In this document: positions 11,327 through 22,556 of the stretch, one piece after another
Numbering within the stretch: the first letter of the stretch is position 1
Layout: each line of letters starts with the position of its first letter
Assembly (NCBI GenBank): GCA_024760905.1
Contig: CM045733.1
Location: 64,223,501 to 64,287,500, forward strand
DNA: 64,000 nt
Origin: Plotosus lineatus
Lineage: Eukaryota; Chordata; Actinopteri; Siluriformes; Plotosidae
Direction of reading: 5' to 3'
Made by a program: the position numbers and the translations under genes
Notes under the pieces: generated by a model
Told to the model about the DNA's origin: nothing
The model's input: only the letters and a program-made list of their open reading frames with translations
Database searches by the model: none

Positions 11327-11539
11327 AAAATAAAAGGACAGGACAAAGACTTTCTATTGAAACTCCATTTATCACTACAGATCTGTTTCGAGGGGAGGTG
11401 AAACCATCCTCTCTCTTCAGGTGATTATTCTTCTATAATCACCTGAAGAGAGAGAATGGTTTCACCACCCCTCAAAACAGATCTGTAGTGATAAATGGAG
11501 TTTCAATAGAAAGTCTTTGTCCTGTCCTTTTATTTTTGT
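11324..11539. repeat. Near-perfect 216-bp palindrome (foldback)
   Basis: Arms 11324-11428 and 11435-11539 are inverted repeats of 105 bp with a 6-base loop 'tcttct' and no net indels. I count only three mismatches (near 11390, 11397 and 11409). The palindrome is flanked on both sides by (TA)n. It could be a foldback/MITE-type element or a hairpin-mediated inverted duplication. The right arm continues into sequence absent on the left ('tatttgctctacc' onward), so the arm may be part of a larger repeat. No transposase is present. Confidence 0.9.
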
Positions 11540-11602
11540 TTATTTGCTCTACCAAAAAGTATTGAGCACTCTCCCACGGAAGGATCTACTCAGAAAATCC
11601 TT

Positions 11603-11698
<96 letters not shown>
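11603..11698. repeat. Compound (TA)n(TG)n(TA)n microsatellite
   Basis: TA units, then (TG)n at about 11653-11677, then TA units again, abutting the 3' end of the RTE copy. Confidence 0.95.
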
Positions 11699-12528
11699 CT
11701 GTTCCCTTCAGTGGTTGCCACAGTAAATCATCCGCCTCCATCTCACCCTGCACTCTGCATTATCTTACTCCAACGACCTTCATGTCTTCCTTCACCACAT
11801 CCATGAATCGTCTCTTTGGTCTTCCTCTGGGCCTTCTGCCTAGTAGTTCCAACCTCAGCATCCTACTACCAATATACTCACTATCCCTCCTCTGTACATG
11901 TCCAAACCATCTCAATCTAGCCTCTCTGAATTTGTCTCCATTACCTCTTATATGTGCTGTCCCTCTGATGGACTCATTTCTGATCCCATCCATCCTTGTT
12001 ACTTCCAGAGAGAATCTCAACATTTTCATCTCTGCTACCTCCAGCTCTGCCTCCTGTCTTTTCCCCAGCGCCACTGTTTCTAAACCATACAACATCGCTG
12101 GCCTCACCACCGTCTTGTACACTTTTCCTTTCATTCTTGCTGATACTCATCACACTGGACACTTTTCTCCAACCATTCCAACCTGCCTGCACAAGCTTCT
12201 TCACCTCTTTTCCACACTCTCCATTGCTCTGGATTGTTGAGCCTAAGTACTAAAAATCCTCCACCTTCCTTATCTCTGCTCCCTGTAACCTCTTGGGTTC
12301 TTCTCACTAACACACATGCATTCTGACTTACTGAGGCTAACCTTCATTCCTCTCCTTTCCAGGGCATACTTCCAGCTCTCTAGATTTTCCTGAACTTGTT
12401 CCCTGCTCTCACTACAGATCACAATGTCATCTGCAAACATCATAATCCATGGAAATTCTTGTCTAACCTCATCTGTCAGCCTGTCCATCACCATAGCAAA
12501 CAAGAAGGGGCTCAGAGCTGACCCTTAT
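11699..12528 (-). pseudogene. RTE LINE, RT C-terminal half to 3' end
   Basis: On the minus strand: FAMVMDRLTDEVRQEFPW, then the reverse transcriptase active-site box FADDIVICSE (about 12445-12415), QVQENLESWKYALE and MKVSLSKSE. After frame changes comes the RTE C-terminal domain with VYKTVVRPAMLYGLE, KRQEAELEVAEMKMLRF, LRWFGHVQRRDSEYIGSRML and GRPKRRFMDVVKEDMKVVG. The 3' end reads on to a CTGTGGCAACCACTGAAGGG-type terminus at 11699. The element is 5'-truncated within RT and has several frameshifts. Open frames on the opposite strand here are mirror images of this gene. Confidence 0.85.
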
Positions 12529-13066
12529 ATATTCCAGGCTACATATTGCAGCCAGTAAAGTCAATCAAAATATAGATTGAATGACTTTAATTGTATTATT
12601 CTCTGTCTTTGCTCCATTCTGTTCTCTATAATAGACTTATTTTCAGACTAGTTTAACGCTCTCATAAAAAGAATAATTTTCTGGATCTTCATCATGCTGA
12701 AAAAAAGATTATTGTTATGCAAGGTGAGGATGACTTTCAGAAAAATGTCACTTCACTTTTGACAATACTTCAGTTGTCGAAACATGGTATTTGTGTGCCA
12801 GCTGTCATCTCACTAAAATAGGCACATTTCGAGATTTGGTGTTTTTATACTTTCTGAAAAGACACTATAATAAAACTTGAAGGTTACACATAGCCATCAT
12901 GCCATTAAAGAATCAATTAATTTTTTAATAAACTAGCAAATCTTATCTATAGTGTTATCAAGGTGGAACAAAGTTTCGTCAGCATTCAACCAACAATGGA
13001 AGATGTGATACTCTTTTATTTTATTGAATAGTTTCACTAGATTTTTGGGTGAGCACTCTTCTAAAA
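12529..13066. other. unassigned DNA
   Basis: No coding or repeat signature recognised. Confidence 0.5.
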
Positions 13067-13067
13067 G

Positions 13068-13312
13068 TGGGCAGTGGTGCCTGGTGGTAAGGTGCTGGAT
13101 CACTGATCCCAAAGTTGGGGGGGGTTTAAGCCCCACTGACAACAGGTTGTCACTGTCCCTCCAGTGCAGCTAACTGGATTATCAAAGGCTGGCCGTGTCT
13201 CTCACTGTCTATGGTGTGAGATTAATGTAAAAGAACCATTGCTGACTTTCAACAAGAGTAGCTGCATAGCCATCAGCGTGTTTCTGCCCTGCGATGGCCT
13301 GGCAAGCTGTCC
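13068..13312 (+). mobile_element. SINE type A, 3'-truncated
   Basis: Type A here means the SINE with head 'gggcagtggtggcctagtgg' (A-box-like), 'ggttgggggttcaagccc' (B-box-like), body 'tatcaaaggccggccatgtc' and 'aagaaccattgctgactttc', and a shared 3' third. This copy stops after 'gatggcctggcaagctgtcc'. Confidence 0.85.
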
Positions 13313-13419
13313 CCAGAGAAATTATCAGGCCTACCTACCACAGGGAAAGAGGTTTTAACTGAAGAATATGTAAAGAAATCTGTTGTGTTTAGGGAGTCGA
13401 TGAAAGCAGTCTTTGGGCA

Positions 13420-13605
13420 AGAGATAAGCATACCTTGAACAGGTCTCCAATCCAGTCAATTGTTCACCACATGAGCAATTTAGAATACAGTATAGCATGT
13501 CGATGTAATGTGCATGGTTTTGGACTATGGAGGGAACCAAAGCACATGATAGAAAATCTATTGCAGTGAGATGACAGTGCTAACCACTGAGCCACCATAG
13601 TCATG
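13420..13605 (-). mobile_element. Degenerate SINE type D
   Basis: Minus-strand similarity to the type D SINE: 'gcacatgtttttggactgt'-like body (seen as 'gtgcatggttttggactatg') and a head ending 'ctaaccactgagccaccat'. Highly diverged. Confidence 0.5.
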
Positions 13606-15447
13606 GGTGGCCATGTTTGTAGGTGCTATTGACTAATGTAAGCGGGAGTTGAAACATGACACTGATCTGAGGAGCTTGAGGAAAAAAAAGCGCCAGTGCC
13701 AGTGAAGTTCCAGTGAGGACGTTCTCACCACTATACCATCGTGACAAGCCTCCATAGCCGTTTTCTTATTCTGATTAATGGTGGCCAAGCATCGTACCTT
13801 GTGGGACTTTTGAAGAGTCTGAAAGAGGTAGAAATAGATTCTCTTCATATGGTCTCACATGACTTTGGAAAAGAAGCAAATAAGTCCATACTGAGCCATT
13901 AACTCCAAGAGTTGTGCAGGTAGACTTCTCTCATGTTTAACCATGTTGACGGCTGCTGACAGAATATAAGGTGAAGATAGACCAAAAAAAATTACCATTA
14001 CAGTTATGCTGTACATGTCTCATACATCCCCAACTCGAAAAGAGAAGTCCAAATATGGGCAGAGCATATTCAAGTGCAAATTTGATTTTGGGATATGTAT
14101 GCAGTCCTAGTGTCTCAGTCTAAAGAGTTTGATCGTAACTTATGCCAAGGCCGGCGATGACTGGTCAGTAAAACATCAAGCCTGACACAGAAACGGTCTG
14201 AACTACTGAATTGTACAGAGAAGTTTTGAACTGAAATACAGAACTCACTAGCTTGCCAAATGTCTTGCCCTATTTTAGGGAAGCATGAAGATGCAATGTC
14301 TATAGTTGCATCTGTGTGATTCTTGCACACTGACCTTGATCCACCCCAATGACCTGACACGTTCTACACTTTAATCTACAGGGAGGCAGTTTGACGGCGA
14401 TGGTCAGACCAGGTTTAGACAGTGCAATGTAACATGCATTCTTTTACTGACCTCTTATTGGTGGTAGAGCAAACTTAACAGATTTGTACATCGTCCATCT
14501 CGAACATCCTTTCAAGGTTTTATGTGAATCATGAAGCATATATGTCTGTTATACCTTCTTTAGGTATTTCATACTGGCACTGGTATTGAGAAGAACAACA
14601 CAAATGTAATCCTAATTTACTCTATGAGTGTTCTGTGATTGTAATTATCACATTTTCCGAAATTTTGTATGATGGTCAAAGTTCCTGAAGAGCACTGGAA
14701 ACACGAAACAGAATCATAGGACTCATGATTCTTCAAAAGCTCCTTAATGTGATTTTTATTCACCGTTGTACCACTTCAATACCACCCCCTTCAGACTCCA
14801 TTGAAGTATACCCTCCATATATTTCAACGCTCCCAGACATTTCTCCTTGTTCCAGACCGCAAAACCTCCAAGAAGTTGGCAAAGATTCAAATACTTCTGG
14901 TTCAGCCGTAAACATATTTCTAATTGACAGACACGAATAGCTAGCAAAACAAACAATGTTATTGAGATTAAATTCGCTATCCGTCCCTAAATATCTCATG
15001 CTGCACTTACCATAGAGAAAGTATGATTTTGGAATCTTTGTACCCCATTCTACTATTATAGCTTTCTTCACTTTTGCTCTGTTTTGAATGGCTTTCTAGG
15101 CTTTTATAAGCCTGACAAATCATTTGACTGGTACAGTGATGGCTTGTTTTGCACATGCTCAGGCTTGATCTTGATATGCGTGCAAAAAGAGAGCACTGCC
15201 AAGCTTGAGAGAAGACTTTAAAAATAAGCGTATGAAAAAAAAAAAGATATATATACCGGATATAAATTTGCAATCGACAGACTCCAACATTAGAACCCAT
15301 GAGAATGAGAGACATATTTTATTGTTCTATAAGACCCGGGTGCGCTTGCACATTGGCTATTACTGCTATTATAATGACGGGTATGCCAGGTAGTAGAAAA
15401 GAACACTTCTTCAATAGTGGACCATCAGACTTTTTAATACCCATTAT
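13606..15447. other. unassigned DNA
   Basis: No coding exon, TIR pair or SINE recognised. 'ttctcaccactataccatcg' near 13722 may be the head of another tRNA-derived SINE on the minus strand. Confidence 0.45.
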
Positions 15448-15457
15448 GAAATATTCA

Positions 15458-15799
15458 AGGGCAGTGGTGGCCTTGTGGTATAGGGCAATGGATCACTGAT
15501 CCTAAGGTTGGGAGTTCAAGTCCCACTCTTCACAAGGTTGTCAATGCCCCCCCCCCCCCCAGTGCAGCTAACTAGGTTATCATAGGCCAGCCATGTCTCT
15601 CACTGCCTATGGTGTGAGGTTCATGTAAAAATTACTTTCAGCAAGAGGAGCTGCAAAGCCGTCGGTGTGTTTCCGCCCTGCGATGGCCTGGCGAGCTGTC
15701 CAGGGTGGACTCTGCCATCGCCTGGAGTCAGCTGGGAAGGGTGCCAGTCTCCCCGCGAGCCAAATTAGGATTAAGTGATTACAGAAAATGAACTGAACT
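15458..15799 (+). mobile_element. SINE type A, full length with TSD
   Basis: Complete type A SINE with A-box-like and B-box-like head, a C run at 15547-15560, body and tail ending 'cagaaaatgaactgaact'. It is flanked by the 10-bp direct repeat GAAATATTCA at 15448-15457 and 15800-15809, marking a true retrotransposition event. Confidence 0.92.
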
Positions 15800-15951
15800 G
15801 AAATATTCATTTGTTCATTCATTTTCTAAAATAATAATAATTATTATATAGGCTAATTATTATATGGGCTGAAGCCCATCACAGACTCTGAGGGTGGGAT
15901 ACACCCAGAACAGCTCACCAGGCCAATTAACATAAATTTTCTAAGACAAGT

Positions 15952-16283
15952 AATCTTAATTCGGGTCATGAGGAAGCTGGCGTCCATATTGTCTGACTCT
16001 GGATGAGGACGGCTAATATACCCCGGACAGCTCGCCAGGCTATCACAAGGCAAAAACCTCACATGACCATTCACGCTTACACATAGGGGCAATTTGGCAC
16101 CCCGAATTAGCCTACTGTGCATGTTTTTGGACTGTGGAAAGAAAAGGGACTGCCCGGAGGGAATCCACACAAGCACGGGGAGAACATGCCAACTCCACAC
16201 AGAAACCCCCAAGCTGGAAATCAAACCCAGGCCTTCTTGCTGTGAGGCGAATCTGCTAACTACTACGCCACCGAGCCCCCACC
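15952..16283 (-). mobile_element. SINE type D, near full length
   Basis: Reverse-oriented: tail 'cttaattcgggtcatgagg', body 'gtgcatgtttttggactgtg', 'gagaacatgccaactccaca', B-box-like 'aaatcaaacccaggccttct' and A-box end 'ctactacgccaccgagc'. The (TA)n array at 16303 lies just beyond its head. Confidence 0.85.
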
Positions 16284-16298
16284 AGGTCGATGATGAAA

Positions 16299-16302
<4 letters not shown>

Positions 16303-16357
<55 letters not shown>
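16303..16357. repeat. (TA)n microsatellite
   Basis: About 28 TA units. A (TG)n array follows at 16435-16474. Confidence 0.97.
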
Positions 16358-16359
<2 letters not shown>

Positions 16360-16432
16360 ATTTTTTTTTAAATAACAATACAGACAAGAGTAATCTTTCA
16401 CAGTATAGTCTTTTTTTGGTTTCATCATTTTG

Positions 16433-16434
<2 letters not shown>

Positions 16435-16474
<40 letters not shown>
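16435..16474. repeat. (TG)n microsatellite
   Basis: About 20 TG units. Confidence 0.97.
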
Positions 16475-16477
<3 letters not shown>

Positions 16478-17026
16478 AGACGTGTCTTTGTGTGTGACAA
16501 GCAAGATGTATGTGTATTGTGCACCAGCCGATATAGGTGCATATTACATTCTTCATAATGCACCCTTAAAACAACACTTATATTCTGCACCATTGACATC
16601 AGACGGTGTTTCTCTTCAACAAGCACGCAGTTGCTTTTTGTTGCCTTAAGACAGCAATGCACCCGACCACGCCTCATCTTAAGATCAACATGCCCATGAC
16701 CAACATGCTCGGATTCTTGCAGATGTAGCTGCTGTTTAAACAACATGGTGCTAGATGGGACTCTGATTACTGTTTTGTTGTCAAACTAGCAAGGACACTT
16801 GAGTTGTGCATGGTGCCCCATTGTGTTGGGAGTCAGACTGGGCCTGAGAGTGTTATGCAGTAGAATTGTAATCAAAAAACTCGATGTATAAGCTGATGCA
16901 TGAAGACAATGAGTGAAAAAAAAAAGAAAACGAGGTCTCCGATCTAGAACATACCTCGCAAAGAACATAAGCACCATGACAAGAAAATCAACATTTATTC
17001 ATTTGCTTGAATGCTTAGTCCAGGCG
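16475..17026. other. unassigned DNA
   Basis: No repeat family or exon recognised. Confidence 0.45.
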
Positions 17027-17340
17027 GCACGGTGGCATAGTGACTAGCACGTCTACCTCACAGCAAAAAGGTCCTGGGTTTGATTGTTTCTATGTATATT
17101 TTGCATGTTCTCCCTGTGTTTGCGTGGGCTTCCCCCCCTCGCAGTCTGAAAACATGCACAGTGGCTGTTCCAAGTCGCTCATAGGTGTGAGTGTGAGTAT
17201 GAATGTTTGTGTGAGTGTTGGCCCTTTGATGGCCTGGCAAGCTATCCAGCGTGTACCCTGCCCTCGATCAGACTTGGCTGAAATGGGTGCCAGCCTACCC
17301 ATGACCTTAATTAGGATTAAGCAGTTCAGAAAATGAATGA
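17027..17340 (+). mobile_element. SINE type D
   Basis: Head 'gcggcacggtggcatagtga', 'cacagcaaaaaggtcctggg', body 'tctgaaaacatgcacagtgg', shared tail 'aattaggattaagcagttca' ending in AATGAATGAA. An internal piece after the B box looks rearranged. Confidence 0.85.
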
Positions 17341-17439
17341 ACGCTTAGTCCTACACAGAAAAATCCTTTCTGTTGAGTGTTCATTTGAGTCCAAATTGTC
17401 ATCTATAAACACCGGTTTATAATTTTACACTGGGAATGT

Positions 17440-17673
17440 TACTGTGGACGACGGTCACAGGGATTCTGAAGCCTACCTCAGCCGTCTCTAGTCAAAACCG
17501 GGTAAATCCTGAACAACTCTCCAGTCCATCACAGTCCCAATACACACTACCATTCAGAGTCACTCACTCACACCTACAGGCAAATTGTACTCACCTAGAT
17601 TTGGATATGAACCCATGACCTTCTTACTGAGAGGTGGACATGCTCTGTGCCATTATGCCATGGTGTCACTGTG
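17440..17673 (-). mobile_element. Degenerate SINE type D
   Basis: Minus-strand: 'ctccagtccatcacagtccc', 'cacacctacaggcaaattgt', head 'acccatgaccttcttactga' and 'gccattatgccatggtg'. Well diverged. Confidence 0.6.
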
Positions 17674-17780
17674 ATGCCAAAAAGATAAACAAAGATATAT
17701 ACCAGCATGTGTTTGTTCATGCTTCCTTAAAATATGTTAGTACCTTCAATGTTACAAGTATTGTTATACAATATACAAAT

Positions 17781-17781
17781 G

Positions 17782-17847
<66 letters not shown>
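17781..17847. repeat. (CT)n(CA)n compound microsatellite
   Basis: (CT)n then (CA)n without a break. It faces the (GA)n and (GT)n arrays at 17895-18018. Confidence 0.97.
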
Positions 17848-17850
<3 letters not shown>

Positions 17851-17894
17851 TGGGTGGGCCATACATAGTGAGTGAAACATGAAAATATGAAAAT

Positions 17895-17899
17895 TGAGA

Positions 17900-17963
<64 letters not shown>

Positions 17964-17973
17964 AGTCTAAGGA

Positions 17974-18018
<45 letters not shown>
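17895..18018. repeat. (GA)n and (GT)n microsatellites
   Basis: (GA)n at 17895-17961 with one interruption, a 16-base spacer, then (GT)n at about 17978-18018. Confidence 0.97.
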
Positions 18019-18019
<1 letters not shown>

Positions 18020-19059
18020 ATGTGCACATGCATGTGTATGTATCAAATTATGTATGCGCATGCATATCTTATCCGCAGAGATTAATGACCACAAAGCACT
18101 AGTTTTCTCTGAGCTGTCTGCATTAGTTTACACTAAGGTATCCATATTACTGGAAAAGACTGGAGGGTGGGCTTGTGTGGGCTTCATAGGTTCTATGCCC
18201 CCCCCCCCCCCCCTCTCCACCCCACGAAAGATATAGCACATATTGCACTTAATTCTACCATGATCTCAGTCAGTATTTGTCGTGCTGGGAAAACCACCCA
18301 TGCTCCTCACCACTTGACTCACAAATGACTCAATTCTCAGACTTAAACATGATGGTCAACCTGGACCTCTCCGGTCACAGTGACATCACTGGTCCCACCC
18401 AGGCTTAATCAGTGGCAGATTGCTGAAAGAAAGGAGACACACGAACACAGTGACTTCAAACTAAAACAGGTTTTTTAATGAAGAACTTTGCACAAGCTGG
18501 TTTGATCTGATATAAATTCACAAATATTTATTCTAATTTAACAGATGATCTTTGTGTGTTTAACGGACAGTAAAGTCTGTTCATCGTGGAACACATGTTA
18601 TTTTACTGCGCTTTTCACTAAGCGGTGCCATGAAGGTGCTTAGGAACAAACCGCAAACAGTATCACAGGCAAGTGTGCAGGTTGTTTGCAATCACAGGAC
18701 ACAGACATTCTCTGGAGTGTATTGGGTGTTGACTTTGTAAAAGGTTCAAGAAACTCCTCAAATATTTTTTTTTTATGTGGATTTCATTACATAATCATAA
18801 TGTATGCTGCTTTCCACCATGTATGTCAACATCATGGTGTTTACTGTATATGACTTGCATACTATTCATACCCCTTAAACTGTTCTATGCTTTGTCACAC
18901 AAAAAAATGTATTTTATTGAGATTGTATATGATAAATACAGCTGTTCTGTGAAGGCTTCAGAGGTTTGAAAGAGAACAAACAGCACCATGAAGCCTAAGG
19001 AACACACAAAATACGTCGGTGATAAAGTTGTCGAGAAGTGTAAGCAGGGTTAGGTTATA
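18019..19059. other. unassigned DNA
   Basis: Contains a C17-type run near 18197-18213. Nothing else is recognised. Confidence 0.45.
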
Positions 19060-19162
19060 CAGTGGCACCTCACCTTACGATCGTCCCAGCAAACGAAAAA
19101 TCTAGGTTACAAAAAACATTTTCCAAAATTTTTTGTCTCTGTATACAAAACAAGTTCTACTT

Positions 19163-19285
19163 ACGAAACGCGCCAAACGCGCCATTCAGACATTAAAACG
19201 CGCCATTCAGACATTAAAACGCGCCATTCAAACATTCAAATGCACAATTGAAACATTAAAACGTGCCATTCAAATATTCAAACAA
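19163..19285. repeat. 21-bp minisatellite
   Basis: Unit 'cgcgccattcagacattaaaa' repeated about five to six times with growing divergence. It is not seen in the other T1 copies of the window, so it expanded in this copy. Confidence 0.85.
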
Positions 19286-19299
19286 TGCATGAGCTGCTC

Positions 19300-19460
19300 T
19301 CCCATTGACTATCTTCAAAAATCCCGCCCCGCTGGCCTCCCATTGGCTAGGAGGGATGACACAGCTACCTCCCATTGGCTATCTCCCAACATCTTGCCCT
19401 GCTGGCCTCCCATTGGCTAGGAGGGATGACGCAGCTCCCTCCCATTGGCTATTATGGAGC
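19300..19460. repeat. Tandem CCATTGGCT array in T1 element
   Basis: Repeats of 'cccattggctatctcccaac' and 'cccattggctaggagggatg' give four CCATTGG (reverse CCAAT box) cores. The same module occurs at 22085-22270, 30905-30985 and 59015-59150. Confidence 0.85.
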
Positions 19461-19934
19461 TGCATCTCCCATAATGCTTTTTGTGTAAAGGACAGAGTTA
19501 CTGTTGTTTCATGAGTTTCTTGCTTTATTTTTTGACTCAGGCTTTTAACCTTCCAGAAACATTTGTAAGATTTTAATTCTGTTAAGAAGACATGGTCAAC
19601 ACATGTGCTCACACACATGCGCATGCGCACACACACATACACACACACGCGTGTGTGATTTCTGGTGCAGGTGAAAAGAAGAAGTGGGCTCGTGGCATGT
19701 GGTTGAGTGATATCGCAAAGGAATATGGCCAAACCCGTCTACCATTGGCACGATATTGAAGCAGAAGGAGGCCTTAAAAGGTATGCTTTTATCATTTTAA
19801 AAGGGTTTTGGGGGTAGTATTGGGGGCCTTGGAACGAATCACACATTTTACTTGTAAAATCCGGTTTAATTTACGAAAAATCCAGGTTAAGAAAAAGGCT
19901 CTGGAACGGATTAATTTTGTAAGGTGAGGTACCA

Positions 19935-19937
<3 letters not shown>

Positions 19938-20014
<77 letters not shown>
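19938..20014. repeat. (TA)n microsatellite
   Basis: About 38 TA units at the right end of T1 copy 1. Confidence 0.97.
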
Positions 20015-20020
<6 letters not shown>

Positions 20021-20052
20021 ATTCCCAAGGTCTCAACATCTCATGAGGCCAA

Positions 20053-20241
20053 GTGCATCATCTGAAAAAAAAAAAAAAGTGCACTGACACAACTGCGAAC
20101 CTACCAAGATATGGCCGTCCACCTAAAACGACTGGCTGGGTATGGAAAGCATTGATCGGAGAAGCAGCCGAAGAGCTGCATGGTATCTCTGTCGAAGATG
20201 CAGAGGTTCACAGCTCAGAAGGAGAATCTGTCTTTATGTGA
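20053..20241 (+). pseudogene. Tc1-like transposase N-terminal fragment
   Basis: The 62-codon frame reads KCTDTTANLPRYGRPPKTT then WKALIGEAAEELHGISVEDAE. This is the linker between the two helix-turn-helix DNA-binding motifs of Tc1 transposases (family form TVANLPRxGRPPKxTxRxxRALIREAxKxPxxTLEEL). A poly(A) run codes for the lysines before it. No catalytic domain follows. Confidence 0.7.
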
Positions 20242-20341
20242 CAGAAGGCTTTTTGCATTTGATACCAATTAAAGCTGTGTTATTTTCTTTCCATGGTGAT
20301 TTACATTTTGTTCCATGCAGTTAATTCTCTTTGCGCCCCTT

Positions 20342-21955
20342 TTTTGACTCATGCGTTTGCACCTGCCTAAAGAATGGAATTCATGAGGCGAAACACTCTC
20401 ATGTTTAAAATACCCAACCCAAATGATCTAGGTGATGTAGGTTATTTGAGACCGGTTTGGTAATACAAGAACCATTCTCAGAACTGATACTCCTTCCAAC
20501 AGACCCAAACGAAAGGAGATTCATGGCAGCAAGGAGTAAGCCCAGCACTCATAACTAATAATAAAAGCCAAAACATCTCGCCTCACTGACAGTAATGGCT
20601 TGTGTGAGATTTAAATGCAACAAAAACTGAACCTCAAAGTTTGAGGATGAAACCAAGGGGTGAATCATTGTTCTGGAGGTTTGATGGCAGCTTTTAGGGA
20701 TGATTGAGTACACCTTGTGGGTGTTCAAATAAACAATGTCTGGTTACAACCAAATTCCATTTCTGTCGAGGGATTGGGGCACCACCTTAGTTACAGCAAT
20801 ATCCCGCATGTGGCCGTCTCATTGCAGTCCAGAGATCCACGGGAAGCATAAATATTCCATCATTACAACACATGTCTTCCTCTCAATATAGCATTTAAAG
20901 GCCACCAAAATATGCTTCGAGCTATGTCAGGTGGTTCATAAAGCTTAGAGATTTATTGGCTTTTACGTAATGACTACATCGCTTTCTGTAGCGTTTGTGG
21001 TCTGTGTGAGGTGTCTGCCTGTGCAGGTGACTACACAGCGCAGCACACCACTTAACCTTTTCACTCTGATGTTGCCTAGCGAGCTATAAAGGTTCGTCAA
21101 CTTTATGAGAGAGAAAAAAACAGCGTGGACAGGCCTTAAAAGCTTGTTTATGAAAAGCGACTGTTTACCTTGTGCCTCTAAATGGATTTCTGAGGAGAAC
21201 AGGCAACAAAAAATAGGGGAAGGGTGAACAAGGAGGTAGGAGGGAGGGAGAGACAACCAGAATTTACAAATATAAGGAGAAAGATAGAGAGAGTGATAAT
21301 ATGACATTAAAGGGTTTAATATAGAAGACGGCACTGGGGGGAAAAAAAAAAAAAAAAAAACTAGACAGGGCGATAGGGGAAGATTTTTCAGTAGGTAGCA
21401 CTCATTTGGAAAACAGCTGGAGGTGGTGGATTTGTGGGTCTGCTGTTCTGTAAACAGAATTCCTCCATGCACTTTAAAACAAGATTTAATATAAAATCCG
21501 GGCATTTTCCTGCGCTGTCTCTGACGTGCCATCTCACTGGAATCTTCATCTCACTGGTGCACTGGAATCTTGTAGGCGTGTGTGAATTGTGCAGTAATGG
21601 CATTCCTGCCAAGCTATATGGCTGCAATTTCCCAGCCATCAATCAGCGGCCAGAGCAGAGGTGTTAGGAGGAGGGAGGAGGAGGAGGAGGCTGCGGTGTC
21701 GGACAGGGAGGGCAGGGCAGCAGATATTTGCTGATATTAGTGCCAGGACACCGATAACGCAGCCACTGGTCTTTAACACTTTCAGCATGAGCAAGTGAAG
21801 GCTCTCAGCTATCTATTGAGATTAAAGGACCAATGAGAAATGTTTTTATAGAAGTGCATGCACATTCAGAGTTGACATGTAAGTAAATGTAAAGGTCTAA
21901 ATTGTCCGACCTGAGCATTAAACATGTTAGCTCTCTCGTACAAAACAGTGGAACC
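20342..21955. other. unassigned, partly unique-looking DNA
   Basis: No repeat family recognised. It includes a poly(A)-like run at 21340-21360 and a GGA-rich stretch near 21665-21710. A 189-codon minus-strand frame at 20963-21532 has a poly-F core and no motif, so I do not call it a gene. Confidence 0.45.
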
Positions 21956-22556
21956 TCAACTTACAAAATCCCCAACAAACGAAAAATCCAGGTTACGAAA
22001 AACATTTTCCTAAAATTTTTGTCTCTGGATACTAAGCAAGTTCACGTTACGAAAGCACCATCTCAAAAATGCAAACAATGCAGGAGTTGCTCTCCCATTG
22101 AATATCTCCCAACATCTTGCCCCGCTGGACTCCCATTGGCTATCTCAAAAACATCCCGCCCCACTGGCCTCCCATTGGCTAGGAGGGATGACGTAGCTCC
22201 CTCCAATTGGCTATCTCCCAACTACCCGCCCCACTGGCCTCCCATTGGCTAGGAGGGATGACGCAGCTACCTTGAGCAGCAGATTGTTTCATGAGTTTTT
22301 CGAGTGTGCTCATTGCAACTTTATTTTTTGACTCAGGCTTTTAACCTTCCATAAACATTTGTAAGATTATAACGCTGCTAAAAAGACATGGTCAACATGA
22401 AGTAAGTACCTTAAAAGGTATGCTTTTATCATTTTTAAAGAGTAGTATTGGAATGAATGATGCATTTTACATGTAAAATGCGGTTCAACTTAGGAAAAGT
22501 CCAGGTTACGAAACCCCTTCCGGAACAGATGAATTTCGTAAATTGAGGTACCACTG
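21956..22556. mobile_element. TIR element family T1, copy 2
   Basis: Left end CAGTGGAACCTCAACTTAC and right end AAATTGAGGTACCACTG followed by TA. Internal 'ccattggct' array at 22085-22270, 'gactcaggcttttaacctt' and 'taagattataacgctgc' match the other copies. Non-coding, about 600 bp. Confidence 0.85.

Larger units (their letters stand above)
19060..19937. mobile_element. TA-flanked TIR element, family T1, copy 1
   Basis: Left end CAGTGGCACCTCACCTTACGA and right end TTTTGTAAGGTGAGGTACCA-ATG are inverted, with TA before the left end. A sub-terminal 'cgaaaaatctaggttac' matches 'acgaaaaatccaggttaaga' at the right end. No transposase is encoded. Inside are a 21-bp minisatellite (19163-19285), a CCATTGG-rich tandem array (about 19300-19460) and 'gactcaggcttttaacctt'. 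TA flanks and TIR style suggest the Tc1/mariner superfamily, probably pogo/Tigger-like. Confidence 0.75.

Noticed and set aside
11324..11539. Hammerhead ribozyme of a Penelope-like element
   Set aside because: I looked for the CTGATGA...GAAA core in both arms and did not find it.
16290..16649. 119-codon plus-strand frame
   Set aside because: It is mostly translated (TA)n and (TG)n (runs of YI and CV). The 297-codon minus frame over 15853-16746 likewise crosses a SINE and two microsatellites.
20963..21532. 189-codon minus-strand frame
   Set aside because: No domain, a poly-F stretch from a poly(A) run, and no second exon or promoter. Treated as chance.
22085..22270. CRISPR-like array
   Set aside because: Repeats are irregular CCATTGG units inside a TIR transposon in a eukaryotic genome; spacing and repeats do not fit.
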